NCBI RefSeq assembly: GCF_050948175.1
Contig: NC_135195.1
Coordinates: forward strand, 3,686,001-3,750,000
DNA length: 64,000 nucleotides
Direction: 5' to 3'
Origin: Xylocopa sonorina
Lineage: Eukaryota > Arthropoda > Insecta > Hymenoptera > Apidae
The position numbers and the translations under genes are program-made. The notes under the pieces were generated by a model. It was not told the DNA's origin. It did not search any database and saw nothing but the letters and a program-made list of their open reading frames with translations. Below are positions 1 through 10,865 of this stretch, in pieces; position 1 is the stretch's first letter, and the number at the start of each line of letters is the position of its first letter.

Positions 1-952
1 GACTGTGCGCGAGTATGTATTATATCTCGACGAAACTTGGTATCGAACGGGCTCGTTAAAGCCTGTCGACGAGCTGCGCGACTTTTATCGAAACGACGCT
101 AGAATGGAAACAACTTTAGACGAAAATGTTTCCCAGTTCGCGAGGCATTCGGTTTACGGCGGTATCGATCGTGCGCGTCGACGTTTTCCTCGATTGAAAA
201 TGGATTCGCTCGCGCGATCTCGTTTCTAATTTGGCAGCGATAATGTTTCAATATAGAGGCGATTTTTCGCGAAAGTACAGGAGTTCACTCACGCTAATTG
301 GCGATCTTTCAACGGTATCTCCGTTCGGACGTGGACGTCGCTTTTATTTATCGCTAATTAATTGATACATCGATAACGCTGTTCGTAATGTGTGACATTT
401 CGAGGCGTAATCGTGTCATCGGGACGAGACGCGACATCGCGTGGACGTATTTTCAGCGAGGCGAGAAACATTTTTAACGAGCGAAACGGGCCACCTATAT
501 TCGGAAATAAAAGCACCGGGTCGCGTCGTGTAAAACTATTCGACGTCACTTTTTTTCCCGCCCCCATCGAGGGCGCAACGGTAACTTTTTAAGGCGCACG
601 TATCCGCCCGCCGCTTATCGGTGCTTCATTCCGTATTCATCGCGTTACGCATCGACGAGGTGTAAGGTCCACGCAAATATTCTCTACGTGACGACAAAAC
701 CAATTTATTTTTGCACGCGCGCGCGCGCGCGCCAATTCGCCAGCGAAATACGCGCGGGAGGGCGGCGCGACGTGATCGACCACGAACACCGGCCGGGAAC
801 CCTTTGCCCCGATCTCGTTCCATACAATTTTCTGAAAAATCCGTGTCCACGCACCGAGCTCTTGTCCTCGACGCGCACACACCTACCCGCGGCCCGCCGT
901 TTCTTCCCACGTATCCGTTGAAAAATTCAATTTTCTTCCCCTTCTTCCGCAG
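1..952 (+). other. 3' part of an upstream Sema-2a intron
   Basis: No coding exon was recognised here. The stretch ends in a strong polypyrimidine tract and acceptor (TTCTTCCCCTTCTTCCGCAG, 933-952) directly before the exon beginning HFDCRNHIR. The preceding protein segment expected from the family, the N-terminal blades of the sema propeller, was sought in all three + frames and not seen. The stretch contains a (CG)n dinucleotide run at 716-732. Several open frames on both strands here are arginine-rich with no family resemblance and are taken as chance. Confidence 0.75.
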
Positions 953-1060
953 CACTTCGACTGCCGGAATCACATAAGGGTGATCCAGCCAATGGGGGAC
1001 GGCAATCGGCTCTACATGTGCGGCACGAACGCTCACTCGCCCAAGGATTGGGTGATTTAT
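953..1060 (+). CDS. Sema-2a: Sema-2a exon a: sema domain, N-terminal part
   Basis: This exon encodes 36 residues, HFDCRNHIRVIQPMGDG through NAHSPKDWVIY, starting and ending in phase 0. The CRNHIRV and LYMCGTNA segments are characteristic of the first blades of class 2 semaphorin propellers; both cysteines belong to conserved sema disulfides. The acceptor CCGCAG ends at 952 and the donor is a consensus GTAAGT at 1061. The frame is open upstream through the acceptor, so the exon is internal and the initiator lies before the window. An ATG-less reading from the GTG at 980 is only an in-frame artefact. Confidence 0.93.
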
Positions 1061-3821
1061 GTAAGTATCCGTGTGTTTGTTCTTCATTTCGCCCGTTTGT
1101 TTCACGAACCTCATCGTTCGAACGCTCGGTTTCCCTGTCGACAGAGTTTTCAGTCCATTTCTCTCTTTTCCGTCGAACCGTACCGCGCGCTGTGATCAGA
1201 CATGGAACAGGAAATTTGAGGTTGCTGGCGTGTGGATTTACGTGTAAAGCGTTGTATCCACACGTGTCACGTGTTTCACGATTGATAACTAAAATTTATG
1301 ATGAGAGAATAATTGTTTATATTGATATCGTTGCTATGTAATTCGGGTATCAATTCATCGTAAAGGGATCTGTCGCTAACGCAGCGCCATCGATGGCTGT
1401 AGTTAGAGAGCGGGGTAAATGAATCGCGCGTTCAAGTACCCGTGTAATGAAGCCAAAGAATATATTGGTCTCGCTTTGTCGAAGATTACGACTCCCGTGC
1501 GTGTAATAGAGTTTCGCGCGGCAACGCGTAGCTTTCACGTGGAAAATGCGTTCGTCGTACTTCAAATTTTCTGCTCACGCGTGGTTATTTTCATACGTTC
1601 CGTGGCTCGTTGATCAGTTGCCACCGACTACACGTGTACACGATCGTAGACGGTTATCAATTTAACGACGAAACAAAGTCGAAATAAGAGGACCAGAGCA
1701 CAAGTTGAACACAGCGCTCGGTACGTGATCGTTTTAGCCAATCCGCAAGGAATCCCAGAGAAACACCTTAACTTCTATCCAGAAACGGGACGTGATAAAA
1801 GTAAACCGAGCGTTATCCTTTACGTCTGTTTACCCAAACCGAATGTCTCTCGCCCGCAGAGCAATCTGACCCATTTGCCTCGCCACGAGTTCGTACCAGG
1901 CGTGGGAATGGCCATTGCGAAGTGTCCTTACGATCCTGCGGACAATTCGACGGCCGTCTGGGTGGAGAAGGGCAATCCTGGGGACCTGCCAGCTCTTTAT
2001 TCCGGCACCAACGCCGAATTCACCAAAGCCGATACCGTAATCTTCCGCACGGATCTGTACAATTTAACCACCGGTCGCAAGGCGTTCAGCTTCAAGAGGA
2101 CGCTGAAGTACGACTCGAAATGGCTGGACAGTAAGTACCGTTCCTCTACACAGCCAATATCTTCGTCTTCTTCTTCTCGAGAGTGGAACGAGGCAATATC
2201 CGCGGAATTAGTGCCACCGCCTACCCGGCTACTTTTATTCGAGCGGCGGTGGCTAACGAGACGGAATCCTCGTAATAAATGCTTCTTAAAACTGGAACCG
2301 TGCTCTCCGCGCGTATATTCGAAGGTGAACGTCTCTAAAAATGGAACAGATAGAGGTCGCAGTCGCAGATTTCATTCAATCTGAAAACAGATCCGCGCAA
2401 ATTGCATGTAGATTATATATTGTACGCGAGTTTGTACGCGCGGATGTTGAATCGGGAACTCTAACAACTCATCAAAACTTCGCAGACCCATCAAGACATT
2501 CAATAACTTCTTGTTTCGAATAAGATTCGAATCGTTTCGAAACTTGCGATTCGAAGCAATTCACCCTAGAGTCTCGAGCCCGTTACTAGCGCTCAGCTGC
2601 GCTTACACTCTGCACCTCATCCTTAAAGACTCCCGTTGCAGCTTGCCTTTCATCCACAGAGAAATTTTCAGTAATACCCGAATATTGATTTTCCATTCTA
2701 AGGGACAACAAATTTTTCAGCCAAGTAATATCGTTTCTAAATTTTAGTGGTGCATTGACTCAAAGTATTCGTAGGATACTTGGTATAATACATAGTCAAA
2801 AGAAAGTAGAAAACACAGTCCCTGTTCCCTAAAAACGAACGAGCGGTCCGACAGTCCCGTCCTTTCAGCGTGTCGAGGCTTTCGACTGGAAAACCTGTAA
2901 AGAAGGTTGTCGTTAGGTGGCAAGGGTGTAAGATAGAAAGCGGTCCGGAGGGTAACGCGACGAACTTGTACACCGACGGGCTTTAGAAAGGGTGCCCGTC
3001 CTAAGGCGGAGTAATAAAATAACACGAGACCCAGGATCACTTTCCGGTTAAACGTTTGTAACCGGTTTTCTTTGGGAGAAGAGAGTGTTTTCTCGCGTCG
3101 ATGCCGCAGAGACGCCCCTTCACATGGCTCTGTACTCCGATCCTTAATCAGTTTTACCAGAGGGCTTGCTCGATCGGCGAGGGTGAGAGAAGGATTATTG
3201 CGATTCGTTGGATTTTTCGTTACCGCCTGGCGAGTACACTCGGTCGGAATTCGCGAGAGGGGGTGAAATTGGAAAATGTAGATTAGAACGTGTTCAGGGT
3301 GCCGGATCGTGGAATGCGGTAATCAGATACAAACGCATCCGAGCAGCTTTGATTTGTTTGGATTACGTTCGTTTCAGCCGTTTGATTGTGATCGCGTAAC
3401 ACGGGTCGATGCCTTCTTCTGTGTAACGACGGTGTAATATATCAACGACCAAGGGCGGTTGTTGCGAGTATTCAGCGGTGGAAGAGTATCGATGAAGATT
3501 TTTATTACGATTCGTACGAGCTATCAAGTTACTCGCCGTTCGTTACGGTTCAACGATATTAAATCTCGAAATCTTCGAGCATTTTCACGCTCGCGACGAA
3601 AAGCATAGAAGCTTTAATCGCGCCGCTGTTTCTTCATCGCCAAACAAACTAACAAACGGTACACAGTATAAATACCGTCGAGCTGACGGGAAAGTGAAAG
3701 CAGTCGCGTAAGCAGCAACACCCCGTCGCGCCACGCGACAACGAAGAATAATTCAGTCACGTAGTCGGTCGCGAAACAATTTCATTTGCGCCGCGTGCCA
3801 CGAACGTTTCTTACAACTAGT

Positions 3822-3861
<40 letters not shown>

Positions 3862-6800
3862 GAAGAGTGAAACAGACAGAGAGCGAGAGAGCAGAGAAAA
3901 CAGAGAGCGAAATCATAAATCCCCCGCAGAGTTATCAATTAATTTCAACTTCGTCCCGTGTATCTTGTCTACGGTAATTCTCTCGCGGCGAACTGCGCGC
4001 TTCCGCGCGAAATAATAGCGCCACGGACTGCTAGTTGGCTTATATTTCTCAGGAGGGTGTCGTTCTCCGCCCTACGAAGCGTCCCGGCAACATTCGACCC
4101 CGTTTTCCACTCCGCCCCTCCGCTCTCGGGTCGCGTAGGGTGGTCCTCAAGAGCGAAAGGAGTGAAACGAGGTGAAGGAGAACGACATCGACCCCACTTT
4201 GTATCTTTCCTAGCCTCCTCTACCTCGAGCCCTCTGCCCCCGTGCCGCGCCCCCGTGGGATGCATGATTAGCCGTTTGTTTCGTCGTTTAATTCGAACGC
4301 GGCGCCCTTTCACCCTGCGCGCGCGCGCTCGCGCCCATCGCGAGTCCCTTTCGAGCCTGGGACCGTCTCGCCATCAACGGGCCAACCCTCTCGCATCGAG
4401 TTTGTCTATTAAACAGAGGCGTTGATTAAATGCAGGAGAGAGAACCGGGAAGACGGATAGGCTCGCGTGATGCTCGCGTACACGTGGCCGTATTCACGAC
4501 CCTCTCCCTCTCTGATTCTCGCCACCCCTCACGGGTCGGTTCCTCGTTCCAGGCGTACGCGTACGGGGTAAAGTATGTAGAATGAAGATCGATGCGATTT
4601 GCGACCGCGAGCACGGGCTGATGGAGGATCGAGAGGAGAACCGAAAAAGGGAGGCTGCTTGATGGAGCTTAACAGCCTCTGGATAACCGACTAATTATCG
4701 GACACTTTCGCGCGGATTTTTCCTCTTGTCCGCGTTCATTTAGGGGATCAGTGGTGACAAAATAGCACGCTGGGGAATGATTAACAAACATTGCGGACAT
4801 CGCTTTCGTTTTAAAGAAAACAAATGTACACCGCGCGATATTTATCATTTCGTATCGCGTCACGTTTCGTTTCGAAACCTCAGTTGTTGGAAATTGTCAG
4901 CGACGCTCGTAACTTTCGACTCGAGCTTGTCTGTTTCTCCCATGGCGTCGGATAATTGAATAGAAAGCATCGAACGAAACGCGAATCCTCTCCGGTGCGT
5001 TCGTCGCCCCTGCCAAAAATCTATCAAAAGTTATGCCGGAAGTTGGCGACAGAGGCGTCGAGCAGAGCGTCGCGGAGGGCGCGGCGGAAAAAGATTGACG
5101 CGGTCAATTTAGAAATTCCACGGAGACAGCGACTGCGAACGGGTTACGAGGGTGAAGTTCGGGAATATTAACCGGTCGCGGGTAATTTGGCGTATTTATT
5201 AACGGGACGTCGTCTCTAATAGGAAACGTGGGCGCCGGGGTGCCGCGGAAAATAGAATTTCGTATTTGCACGCGGCGCGCGCGGCTGGCCGGGAGACGAC
5301 ACCTCTCCGCGGCACTTGTAAACTTTATGAAACTAGCCCCAAGGGTGATTTCATTATTCCTCTCGACGCGGCGAAATCGAGAGTACGCCACGAGGAACGT
5401 TTTCCGCCTCTGCTCGCCTACAATACCGTTTCACCCCGGCGAGTGCCGTCCAATCAAAACTCGTCGGTTCCGTCCGTGTTTCTCTCCGAATCGAGACATT
5501 TACTCCTCCTATCGTACCTCCCTCCTCGCGTTTCAACTCTTGCTCTTCGTTTTTCTCCATTTTCCTTTCGAGCGCCGCGCAAAAGTCCGCGGGAACTTGT
5601 GTTATTGGCTTTCCAGGGGTAGTTAAATACACCATTGGGATGTATTCGCAGATGCTATTACACGATAATGGATTTTTGTATATTACTTTCGACTTGTGCA
5701 TTAGTCGTTTCTGGTTTCATTCGATTCGATGGATTTCTCTCGAATTTGGGAGAAAATACGTCTTGAAATGTAACGTGTCCTACTTTGTCTCTCTTCCGCT
5801 TGCACGCATCGATATATCAGAGTTCAATTAGCGAGACATTGGACAATCGATTTAATCGTTGAACTGCGAAAGAGATTGCAATGTTTCCGCCCTTCTGCCC
5901 CGTGCGCCTCTGCATAATGTAAAATCGACAGAGTGTACCCTGTAGTGTCCCGCAACGATTCGCGGACGATTCAAGCGTGGAAAAAAGCTCGATTTCCGTC
6001 TCCCCACAGCCGTGATCATTGCCTGCCACGCTGTTTTTCCATGGAGCTATGGTAAACTGGACTAGCGAGGCAGCGGCCCACGATGTATCGCGTGAAATCG
6101 TTTCGGTTCGTGAACGGACAATTAGGGAGGCGTGACTCGAATGCACGTCTAATTGATCGAGGACTAAAATTCGACACGTGGGCGGACACCCATCCGTTTG
6201 GGTGTTCCCGGCTATTTCGAGGGGAATTTATGACCGTGGTGAATAAAATTTGTACGTGAGACGGTCCTCTCTTTTTCTTTTTGCAGTGATCGTGCTACGA
6301 AGGGATGAAGAGGGAAGATTGTTGATATACCAGCTGATACAGATAACTCTGTGTAACATCATGTGTTAATAATTGATTTTGATATTCCAGAGTACCTAAT
6401 AAATCTTCGAGAGTAGATCTCAATGGCTGAAGTATCACCATTGTTAAAATCTTGTCTTGCATACGTTACGAGGCAAGTTTCTGTTCTCTAAACTTTGATT
6501 CCCATCGGCCAGGAGAGCCCACAAAGTTATCGATACTCCGACCAGTTGGAACGAGTGAATCGTCAAACGGTTTTACGATAGCGGATAGTAAAAGCGACAA
6601 GTGGATGCTCGTTAAGCATGCGTTCAAGCCGGGACGGTTCGTCCCGGTGCTAAATGAAAACTAGAAGAGTCGTTCCATCTTCTTCGAGTGTAAAACTTCT
6701 ACCTTGCCGTGTCGTAACTCGGGGGCTCCTTCCAATGTCCGTTTTACGGTTTTTCTCATTGTTCCGGCGGTTCCTCGAATTTCGAACTTTTTCGAGAGCA

Positions 6801-9800
6801 CTCGCCGATCGTTTCGCCACTCGTAACCCTTCAGCGTAATTTCTTGCGGCCCGACTTTTGTTTTTCTAACGAGCACTCGCGACGGTACCGTTGAATCGAC
6901 CGTCAACGCGAAATGACCACCGTGACGCTTTGCGTAAAACGTCGACAGTATCGAAATTGAACTTTCGCAACCGCTATCGGATGCAACGGATTTCCTTCGA
7001 CATTCACAAATCTCATGCAATTAACTTTCCTAGGGGTTACTTGCTCTAGCTGTACGCAATATTTATTAATATTGACAATAACATGAATACATTGGGTAGG
7101 AGTATCTCACGAGATATTCTTTTTAAGATAAATGGTCGGAATAAGCGTAAAGAAGGGGTCGCATATAAATGTTTAAATTGAAATCGTGCAAAGTCGACGT
7201 ATCGCGGTGATTTCGCTTGATCCTTACGAACGCGAGGAATGCTTCAGTGGCGCGACTTCCAACAGCGCGATGTTGATTTTTAGCGGGAGTAAAAGAGTGC
7301 GAGGCATCGCGGCGGATTTGCATCCTAATTCGCCCGGCGGTGTTTAAAGAGCAAATCGTTCGTCGGGAAATCTTGGCGTGGAATTTCATCAACGTAGAAT
7401 CCTGGCGTTCCGGGTAGTCTCCGTCGAAATTACTGTTCCTCCGGATCTGACACGGAATTCAACTTCATTTTTACGCGCTACTTGGTATTCCCATAAATTT
7501 CATCGCGACCGGAAAACCGCCGTTGAATTCGAATTAGATCTGTCAAGGAGATACGTATACGGAAACATGCTAAACATCATTTCCGGTCCATCCAAACGAT
7601 CCCCTTCGCTCCATGCGAAGGATTCGTTAGCGACGTCGCTGGCTGATGTTATTCTACAAATCTCATTTCTCGAAATTTGGAAAATCCCCGCGAAGATCAT
7701 GGATTCCAGTCGGTCTATAGAAATCGAATTATGAAACGAAACGTGATCCCCGCGATACAACTGACGAGTCCTGATTTTCCAGGATAATCAAGCAATCAAA
7801 CCCCCTTCCGATCGAGTAACCGCGATACTACCCGACTGTTTCAGAACCTAATTTCGTGGGATCTTACGACATCGGCAGCCACGTGTTCTTCTTCTTCCGC
7901 GAGACCGCGGTGGAATACATAAACTGCGGGAAAAGCGTGTACTCCCGCGTGGCGAGAGTTTGCAAGAGGGATACAGGCGGCAAGAACATTCTGTCGCAGA
8001 ATTGGTCGACTTATCTGAAGGCCAGGTTGAACTGCTCGATACCTGGCGAGTTTCCGTTCTACTTCAACGAGATACGTAAGTCACGCGATCATTACCCTCA
8101 GTTCCTCTCGGCATTTCGATAGAGTTTCGATCTTTCTAATTCACGTTTCTCCGAATCTCGTTCCTTTCAGAGAGCATTTACAAGGTGCCAGGCGACGACA
8201 CCCACTTTTACGGGACTTTCACAACGTCGACGAACGGATTGATGGGTTCGGCGATTTGCTCGTTCCACATCGACGCTATTCAAGAGGCGTTCCGCGGAAA
8301 ATTCAAAGAGCAGGCGACGAGCAGCAGCGCCTGGCTTCCGGTGCTCCCGAACAAAGTTCCTGAACCACGACCAGGTCAATGCGTGAACGACACCGAAACG
8401 TTCCCGGACACCGTCCTGAACTTCATCCGGTCCCACCCTCTGATGGACTCGGCCATATCGCACGAGAACGAGAAACCTGTCTTTTATAAACGCGACGTGA
8501 TGCTCACGCGGTTGGTCGTGGACAAACTGCGAATCGACTTCGTCGACGTCGATCTCGATTACACGGTCTACTACGCTGGGTCCAGTGAGTACTTGGTTCA
8601 TTTAATTAATAATATTTTAAAACGTGGTCGCAGTTATTAAACGAATGGCTTGAATGGTATAAGATCTGTTATTTATATTGGACTTGTTATACGATAAGGT
8701 TAACGAACTGTTAACTATCTGTCAGAGCCAGCTAAACTGATTCACTTATCAGCCGCGATATTTTTAATCAGAATAATTTGCTCGACAACTCGCACGGCTC
8801 GTATTTGCACGGGGAATCGCGAGATTGTGATAAGAAATTTCATTCGGACCGCGCACCATCCACGTTCGAGCGCGGCTCGCGCTCTGATATCCGTCGGGCG
8901 ATTTGTCGCGTGGAAACTTGGCAAGATAATCACGAGCGAACTTGGAAGTTCTTGCAGTCGACTCGTACAATCTGCCATTACGATCGTCCCCCACGGCGAA
9001 CTTGTCGAGCGACTATTACCGCCTAAAAACTAATATAATCAGTGGTCCCCGCGCAACTGCAAATTGCAAGAAACGTATTAAGAAAAGCGGGTCGCTCGAC
9101 TCGTCGATTAATTAGAAAACTCGCGATCATTGCTCCTCGATAAACGTCGATCGCGTAGTCTACTGAGCCGCGAGACGCGTCGCCGCGGAAATCATCTGGC
9201 GTGTTGCAAATTTGCCGACACGACAGCCCCTGTCTCGAGTGTAATATAGTTTGTAAAGGTATCGTTTCGCCGCGTTGCAGGTGACGGACGTGTGCACAAA
9301 GTTGTTCAATGGATAGACAACAACGGGGAGTCGCAGTCTATCCTGTTGGACGTTTTCGACGTGACGCCTGGCGAGCCGATCCAGGCGATGGAGATCTCGA
9401 AGGAGCACAAGGCTCTTTACGTGGCGTCCGACCATCGAATAAAGCAGATCGACCTGGTGATGTGCACGCGCAGATACGACAACTGCCTCCGTTGCGTCCA
9501 CGATCCTTACTGCGGCTGGGACAAGGACATGAACGCGTGCAAGCCTTACGAACCTGGGTGAGCGCGCGATTGCCCCACGAAGATTCGACTCGATCGCGTA
9601 CGAATATGAAAAGTCGCTGATTACAATATTCGTGAAGAGGCGATGGTCTAGAACCGCGAAACTGTAGTTCATAGTAAATATTGATTCTTGAGGGTTATGC
9701 AAAACGTTTTTCGAGTTCAGTGGTAGTCTTCTTCTCTGCATGAAAAATGCATGAAACGCGAGACGCTCAGCTTTTCATGAAAGCTCTCGCCGCGAATATT

Positions 9801-10865
9801 ATGCAGTACTATTATTTATAAATTCAGATCGTTTTGTTTGTTGAATTTATTATTTTAACAACTCCTTAGAACCTGCCCCGCCACTGGATAATAATATTTT
9901 AAGACCGCGAAGGGATCGATACACGCGTACAGGATTAGACGCGTCGTTTATTCGTCACGCTTGTTACGAAATCCAAGTAAAAACGTATCCTTCGTCTCGT
10001 TTCAGACTTCTTCAGGACGTGTCGAACAGAACGGCAGCCGTTTGCGACAGTAGCGTGGGTAAACGGAAGCTGGTAGTCACCTGGGGCCAGTCGGTGCATC
10101 TGGGCTGTTTCGTGAAGATGCCGGAAGTGCTGGCGGACCAGGAAGTCAAGTGGTACCACTACAGCAAGGAGAAGGGGAGGTATCAGATCGCGTACAAGTA
10201 TGGCGCCGGGGGGGACAAGTTCATCGAGACGTCCGAGAAGGGCCTGGTGATCGTTGGCGTGAACGAGCAGGACGCCGGCAGGTACGATTGCTGGCTAGGC
10301 GGCTCGCTTCTCTGCTCGTACAACATCACCGTGGACGCTCACAGATGCTCAGCGCCGGCCAAGTCTAACGACTATCAGAAGATATACTCGGACTGGTGCC
10401 ACGAGTTCGAGAAATACAAGTCTGCCATGAAGAGCTGGGAGAGGAAGCAAGCGGTGAGTGGATCTCTGATCGTGCGAACGTTTTTCTTTTCTCGTTCCTT
10501 TTATCTGTGCCAGCGAGAGCACGAACAGGATAATTAGCTTCGTTAAGCGTTAAACGATATGTCTATATGCGAGAGAAATTTTGGTTCCTTCATAAATAAC
10601 GCGAAACTCGGAATATTCAAATCGAGATGGTCGAAATTCTACCTGGCTAATTCTAGCTAGTGCTAATTGAGAACTGCGAACTTGTCTCTGTAAGTTTGTT
10701 TAGATGTACAGCTAGCGATTCCTTCGAGTAGGCTGGAAACGATTGATGGACCGCCCCGCTTGAGGATCCCCGTCGATTTCTCTGTTCCAGCAATGCGCCT
10801 CGAGGCAGAACGACAGCAATCAAAACCTGCACACGAACGAGGTCTACGGCACGCCCCTGGTCTGA
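953..10865 (+). CDS. Sema-2a: Semaphorin-2A-like secreted guidance protein, 3' part of gene (7 exons; 5' end outside window)
   Basis: Secreted class 2 semaphorin, a ligand that in flies signals through plexin B to steer axons and dendrites. The CDS joins 953-1060, 1860-2130, 7845-8075, 8171-8584, 9281-9557, 10006-10453 and 10791-10865: 607 codons plus TGA. Domains in window-encoded residues: sema propeller 1 to about 402, PSI knot about 403-428 (Cys 403, 410, 413, 419, 428, with CGWD at 419-422), Ig domain about 455-545 (Cys 468 and 529, DAGRYDC at 523-529), then a tail with Cys 548, 565 and 585. No transmembrane segment or GPI signal follows the Ig domain, which fits a secreted class 2 protein. 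N-glycosylation sequons include NLT, NST, NWS, NCS, NDT, NRT and NIT. Fly Sema-2a is a little over 700 residues, so about 110-120 N-terminal residues are upstream. Sema-2a versus Sema-2b is decided only by recalled similarity and is less certain than the class. Confidence 0.95.
1061..1859 (+). other. Sema-2a intron (0.8 kb)
   Basis: The intron has donor GTAAGT and acceptor CGCCCGCAG. It contains a tandem pair of CACGTG E-boxes at 1261-1273. The reading frame of the next exon happens to stay open leftwards to about 1725, but this extension has no semaphorin similarity, and joining VIY directly to SNLTHLP restores the expected protein order, so the acceptor at 1859 is preferred. Confidence 0.88.
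1261..1273 (+). promoter_or_regulatory. Tandem CACGTG E-box pair (1-base spacer), intronic
   Basis: CACGTGTCACGTG has two perfect E-boxes separated by one T. CACGTG is bound by bHLH and bHLH-PAS factors such as Myc/Max, USF, Hairy-class repressors and Clock/Cycle. The same 13-mer occurs again at 17232-17244. Function is inferred only; single E-boxes are common, but this exact doublet twice in 64 kb is unexpected. Confidence 0.3.
1860..2130 (+). CDS. Sema-2a: Sema-2a exon b: sema domain
   Basis: The exon encodes 90 residues plus one base, SNLTHLPRHEFVPGVG through KYDSKWLD, phase 0 to phase 1. It carries the IAKCPYDP motif, the YSGTNAEFTKADTVIFRTDL strand-loop region that is highly conserved among semaphorins, and sequons NLT, NST and NLT. 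The donor is AGTAAGT, with GT at 2131. The split codon completes as lysine with the next exon, giving SKWLDKPNFVGS, the order expected for class 2 semaphorins. This shows that no exon has been missed in the following 5.7 kb intron. Confidence 0.95.
3060..3067. promoter_or_regulatory. AACCGGTT palindrome (Grainyhead/CP2-type core), intronic
   Basis: Perfect 8-base palindrome within GTAACCGGTTTTC. The core matches the known Grainyhead-family consensus. One of at least eight copies in the window, where about one is expected by chance. Regulatory function is inference. Confidence 0.25.
3823..3859 (+). repeat. (GA)n microsatellite
   Basis: An almost perfect GA run of about 35 bases followed by degenerate GA/AGAGCGAG purine sequence to about 3910, inside the long Sema-2a intron. 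GA runs are common polymorphic repeats in insects and can bind GAGA-type factors. The apparent Arg-Glu repeat frame across it is an artefact of the repeat. Confidence 0.9.
7845..8075 (+). CDS. Sema-2a: Sema-2a exon c: sema domain
   Basis: The exon completes the split lysine codon and runs from PNFVGSYDIGSHV through PGEFPFYFNEI, phase 1 to phase 1 (231 bases). It includes FFFFRETAVEYINCGK and YSRVARVCKRDTGG, hallmark sema-propeller motifs with conserved cysteines, and sequons NWS and NCS. The acceptor TTTCAG ends at 7844; the donor GTAAGT starts at 8076. The following intron is only 95 bases (8076-8170). Confidence 0.96.
8171..8584 (+). CDS. Sema-2a: Sema-2a exon d: sema domain, central blades
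   Basis: The largest sema exon here after the Ig exon (414 bases), from QSIYKVPGDD to YTVYYAGS, phase 1 to phase 1. It carries TSTNGLMGSAICSFHIDAI, the class 2 motif VPEPRPGQCVNDTE and NFIRSHPLMD, all diagnostic of semaphorins. The acceptor CCTTTCAG ends at 8170; the donor is AGTGAGT with GT at 8585. The stretch FVDVDLDY before TVYYAG appears longer than I recall for the fly protein, suggesting a small loop insertion. A 144-codon open frame antisense to the exon (8167-8601) is a shadow. Confidence 0.97.
8585..9280 (+). other. Sema-2a intron (0.7 kb)
   Basis: Donor GTGAGT, acceptor CGTTGCAG. AT-rich at its start, with no recognisable motif or coding potential. Flanking coding sequence joins in phase 1 as YYAGS-DGRVHKV. 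Confidence 0.88.
9281..9557 (+). CDS. Sema-2a: Sema-2a exon e: end of sema domain and PSI knot
   Basis: The exon encodes SDGRVHKVVQW through NACKPYEP, phase 1 to phase 2 (277 bases). It closes the propeller with ASDHRIKQIDLVMC and enters the PSI (plexin-semaphorin-integrin) cysteine knot with CTRRYDNCLRC, DPYCGWDKD and a final cysteine. The spacing fits the PSI consensus exactly. The donor is GGTGAGC with GT at 9558; the unspliced frame would end at a TGA immediately after it, supporting that site. The glycine at the junction is completed by the first base of the next exon. Confidence 0.97.
9558..10005 (+). other. Sema-2a intron (0.45 kb)
   Basis: Donor GTGAGC, acceptor CGTTTCAG. Largely AT-rich between about 9770 and 9900. 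No coding potential or repeat was noticed. Confidence 0.87.
10006..10453 (+). CDS. Sema-2a: Sema-2a exon f: Ig domain and start of C-terminal tail
   Basis: The exon encodes LLQDVSNRTAAVCDS through KSWERKQA, phase 2 to phase 0 (448 bases). The C2-type Ig domain has its disulfide pair at window residues 468 (HLGC) and 529 (GRYDC), with core Trp 483. It is followed by SLLCSYNITVDAHRC and the very conserved class 2 tail DYQKIYSDWCHEFEKYK. The YKYGAGGDKFIET loop looks several residues longer than recalled for fly Sema-2a. The acceptor TTTCAG ends at 10005; the donor GTGAGT starts at 10454. Codons are GC-rich compared with the introns. Confidence 0.97.
10454..10790 (+). other. Sema-2a last intron (0.34 kb)
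   Basis: Donor GTGAGT, acceptor CTGTTCCAG ending at 10790. If retained, the frame reads VSGSLIVRTFFFSRSFYL and stops near 10535, giving a shorter tail; such retention is possible but unsupported. Confidence 0.85.
10791..10865 (+). CDS. Sema-2a: Sema-2a last coding exon and stop
   Basis: 24 codons, QCASRQNDSN through VYGTPLV, then TGA at 10863-10865. Phase 0 start after acceptor GTTCCAG. The QC-S-RQN beginning matches the recalled end of fly class 2 semaphorins (a KKQAQCSTRQN-like motif), while the last ~15 residues are divergent. There is no hydrophobic stretch, so no membrane anchor. The choice of this short exon rests on the splice site, phase and C-terminal motif together. Confidence 0.88.
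   Translation, partial: QCASRQNDSNQNLHTNEVYGTPLV

Larger units (their letters stand above)
2131..7844 (+). other. Sema-2a long intron (5.7 kb)
   Basis: Donor GTAAGT at 2131, acceptor CTGTTTCAG ending at 7844. This is the longest intron seen in the gene here and a plausible seat for enhancers. Contents: an AACCGGTT site at 3060-3067, a (GA)n tract at 3823-3859 and a GC-rich purine/pyrimidine-biased block about 3960-4600. No ORF shows homology to a known family, and the flanking protein sequence is continuous, so a hidden constitutive exon is unlikely; a nested gene on either strand cannot be excluded. Confidence 0.85.

Noticed and set aside
626..1114. Minus-strand open frame overlapping Sema-2a exon a
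   Set aside because: Antisense shadow across a (CG)n run and a real exon.
1725..1859. Upstream extension of the exon b frame
   Set aside because: Open by chance; the acceptor at 1859 gives the conserved junction VIY-SNLTHLP and the extension has no semaphorin similarity.
8167..8601. Minus-strand open frame spanning Sema-2a exon d
   Set aside because: Exact antisense shadow of a strongly conserved coding exon.
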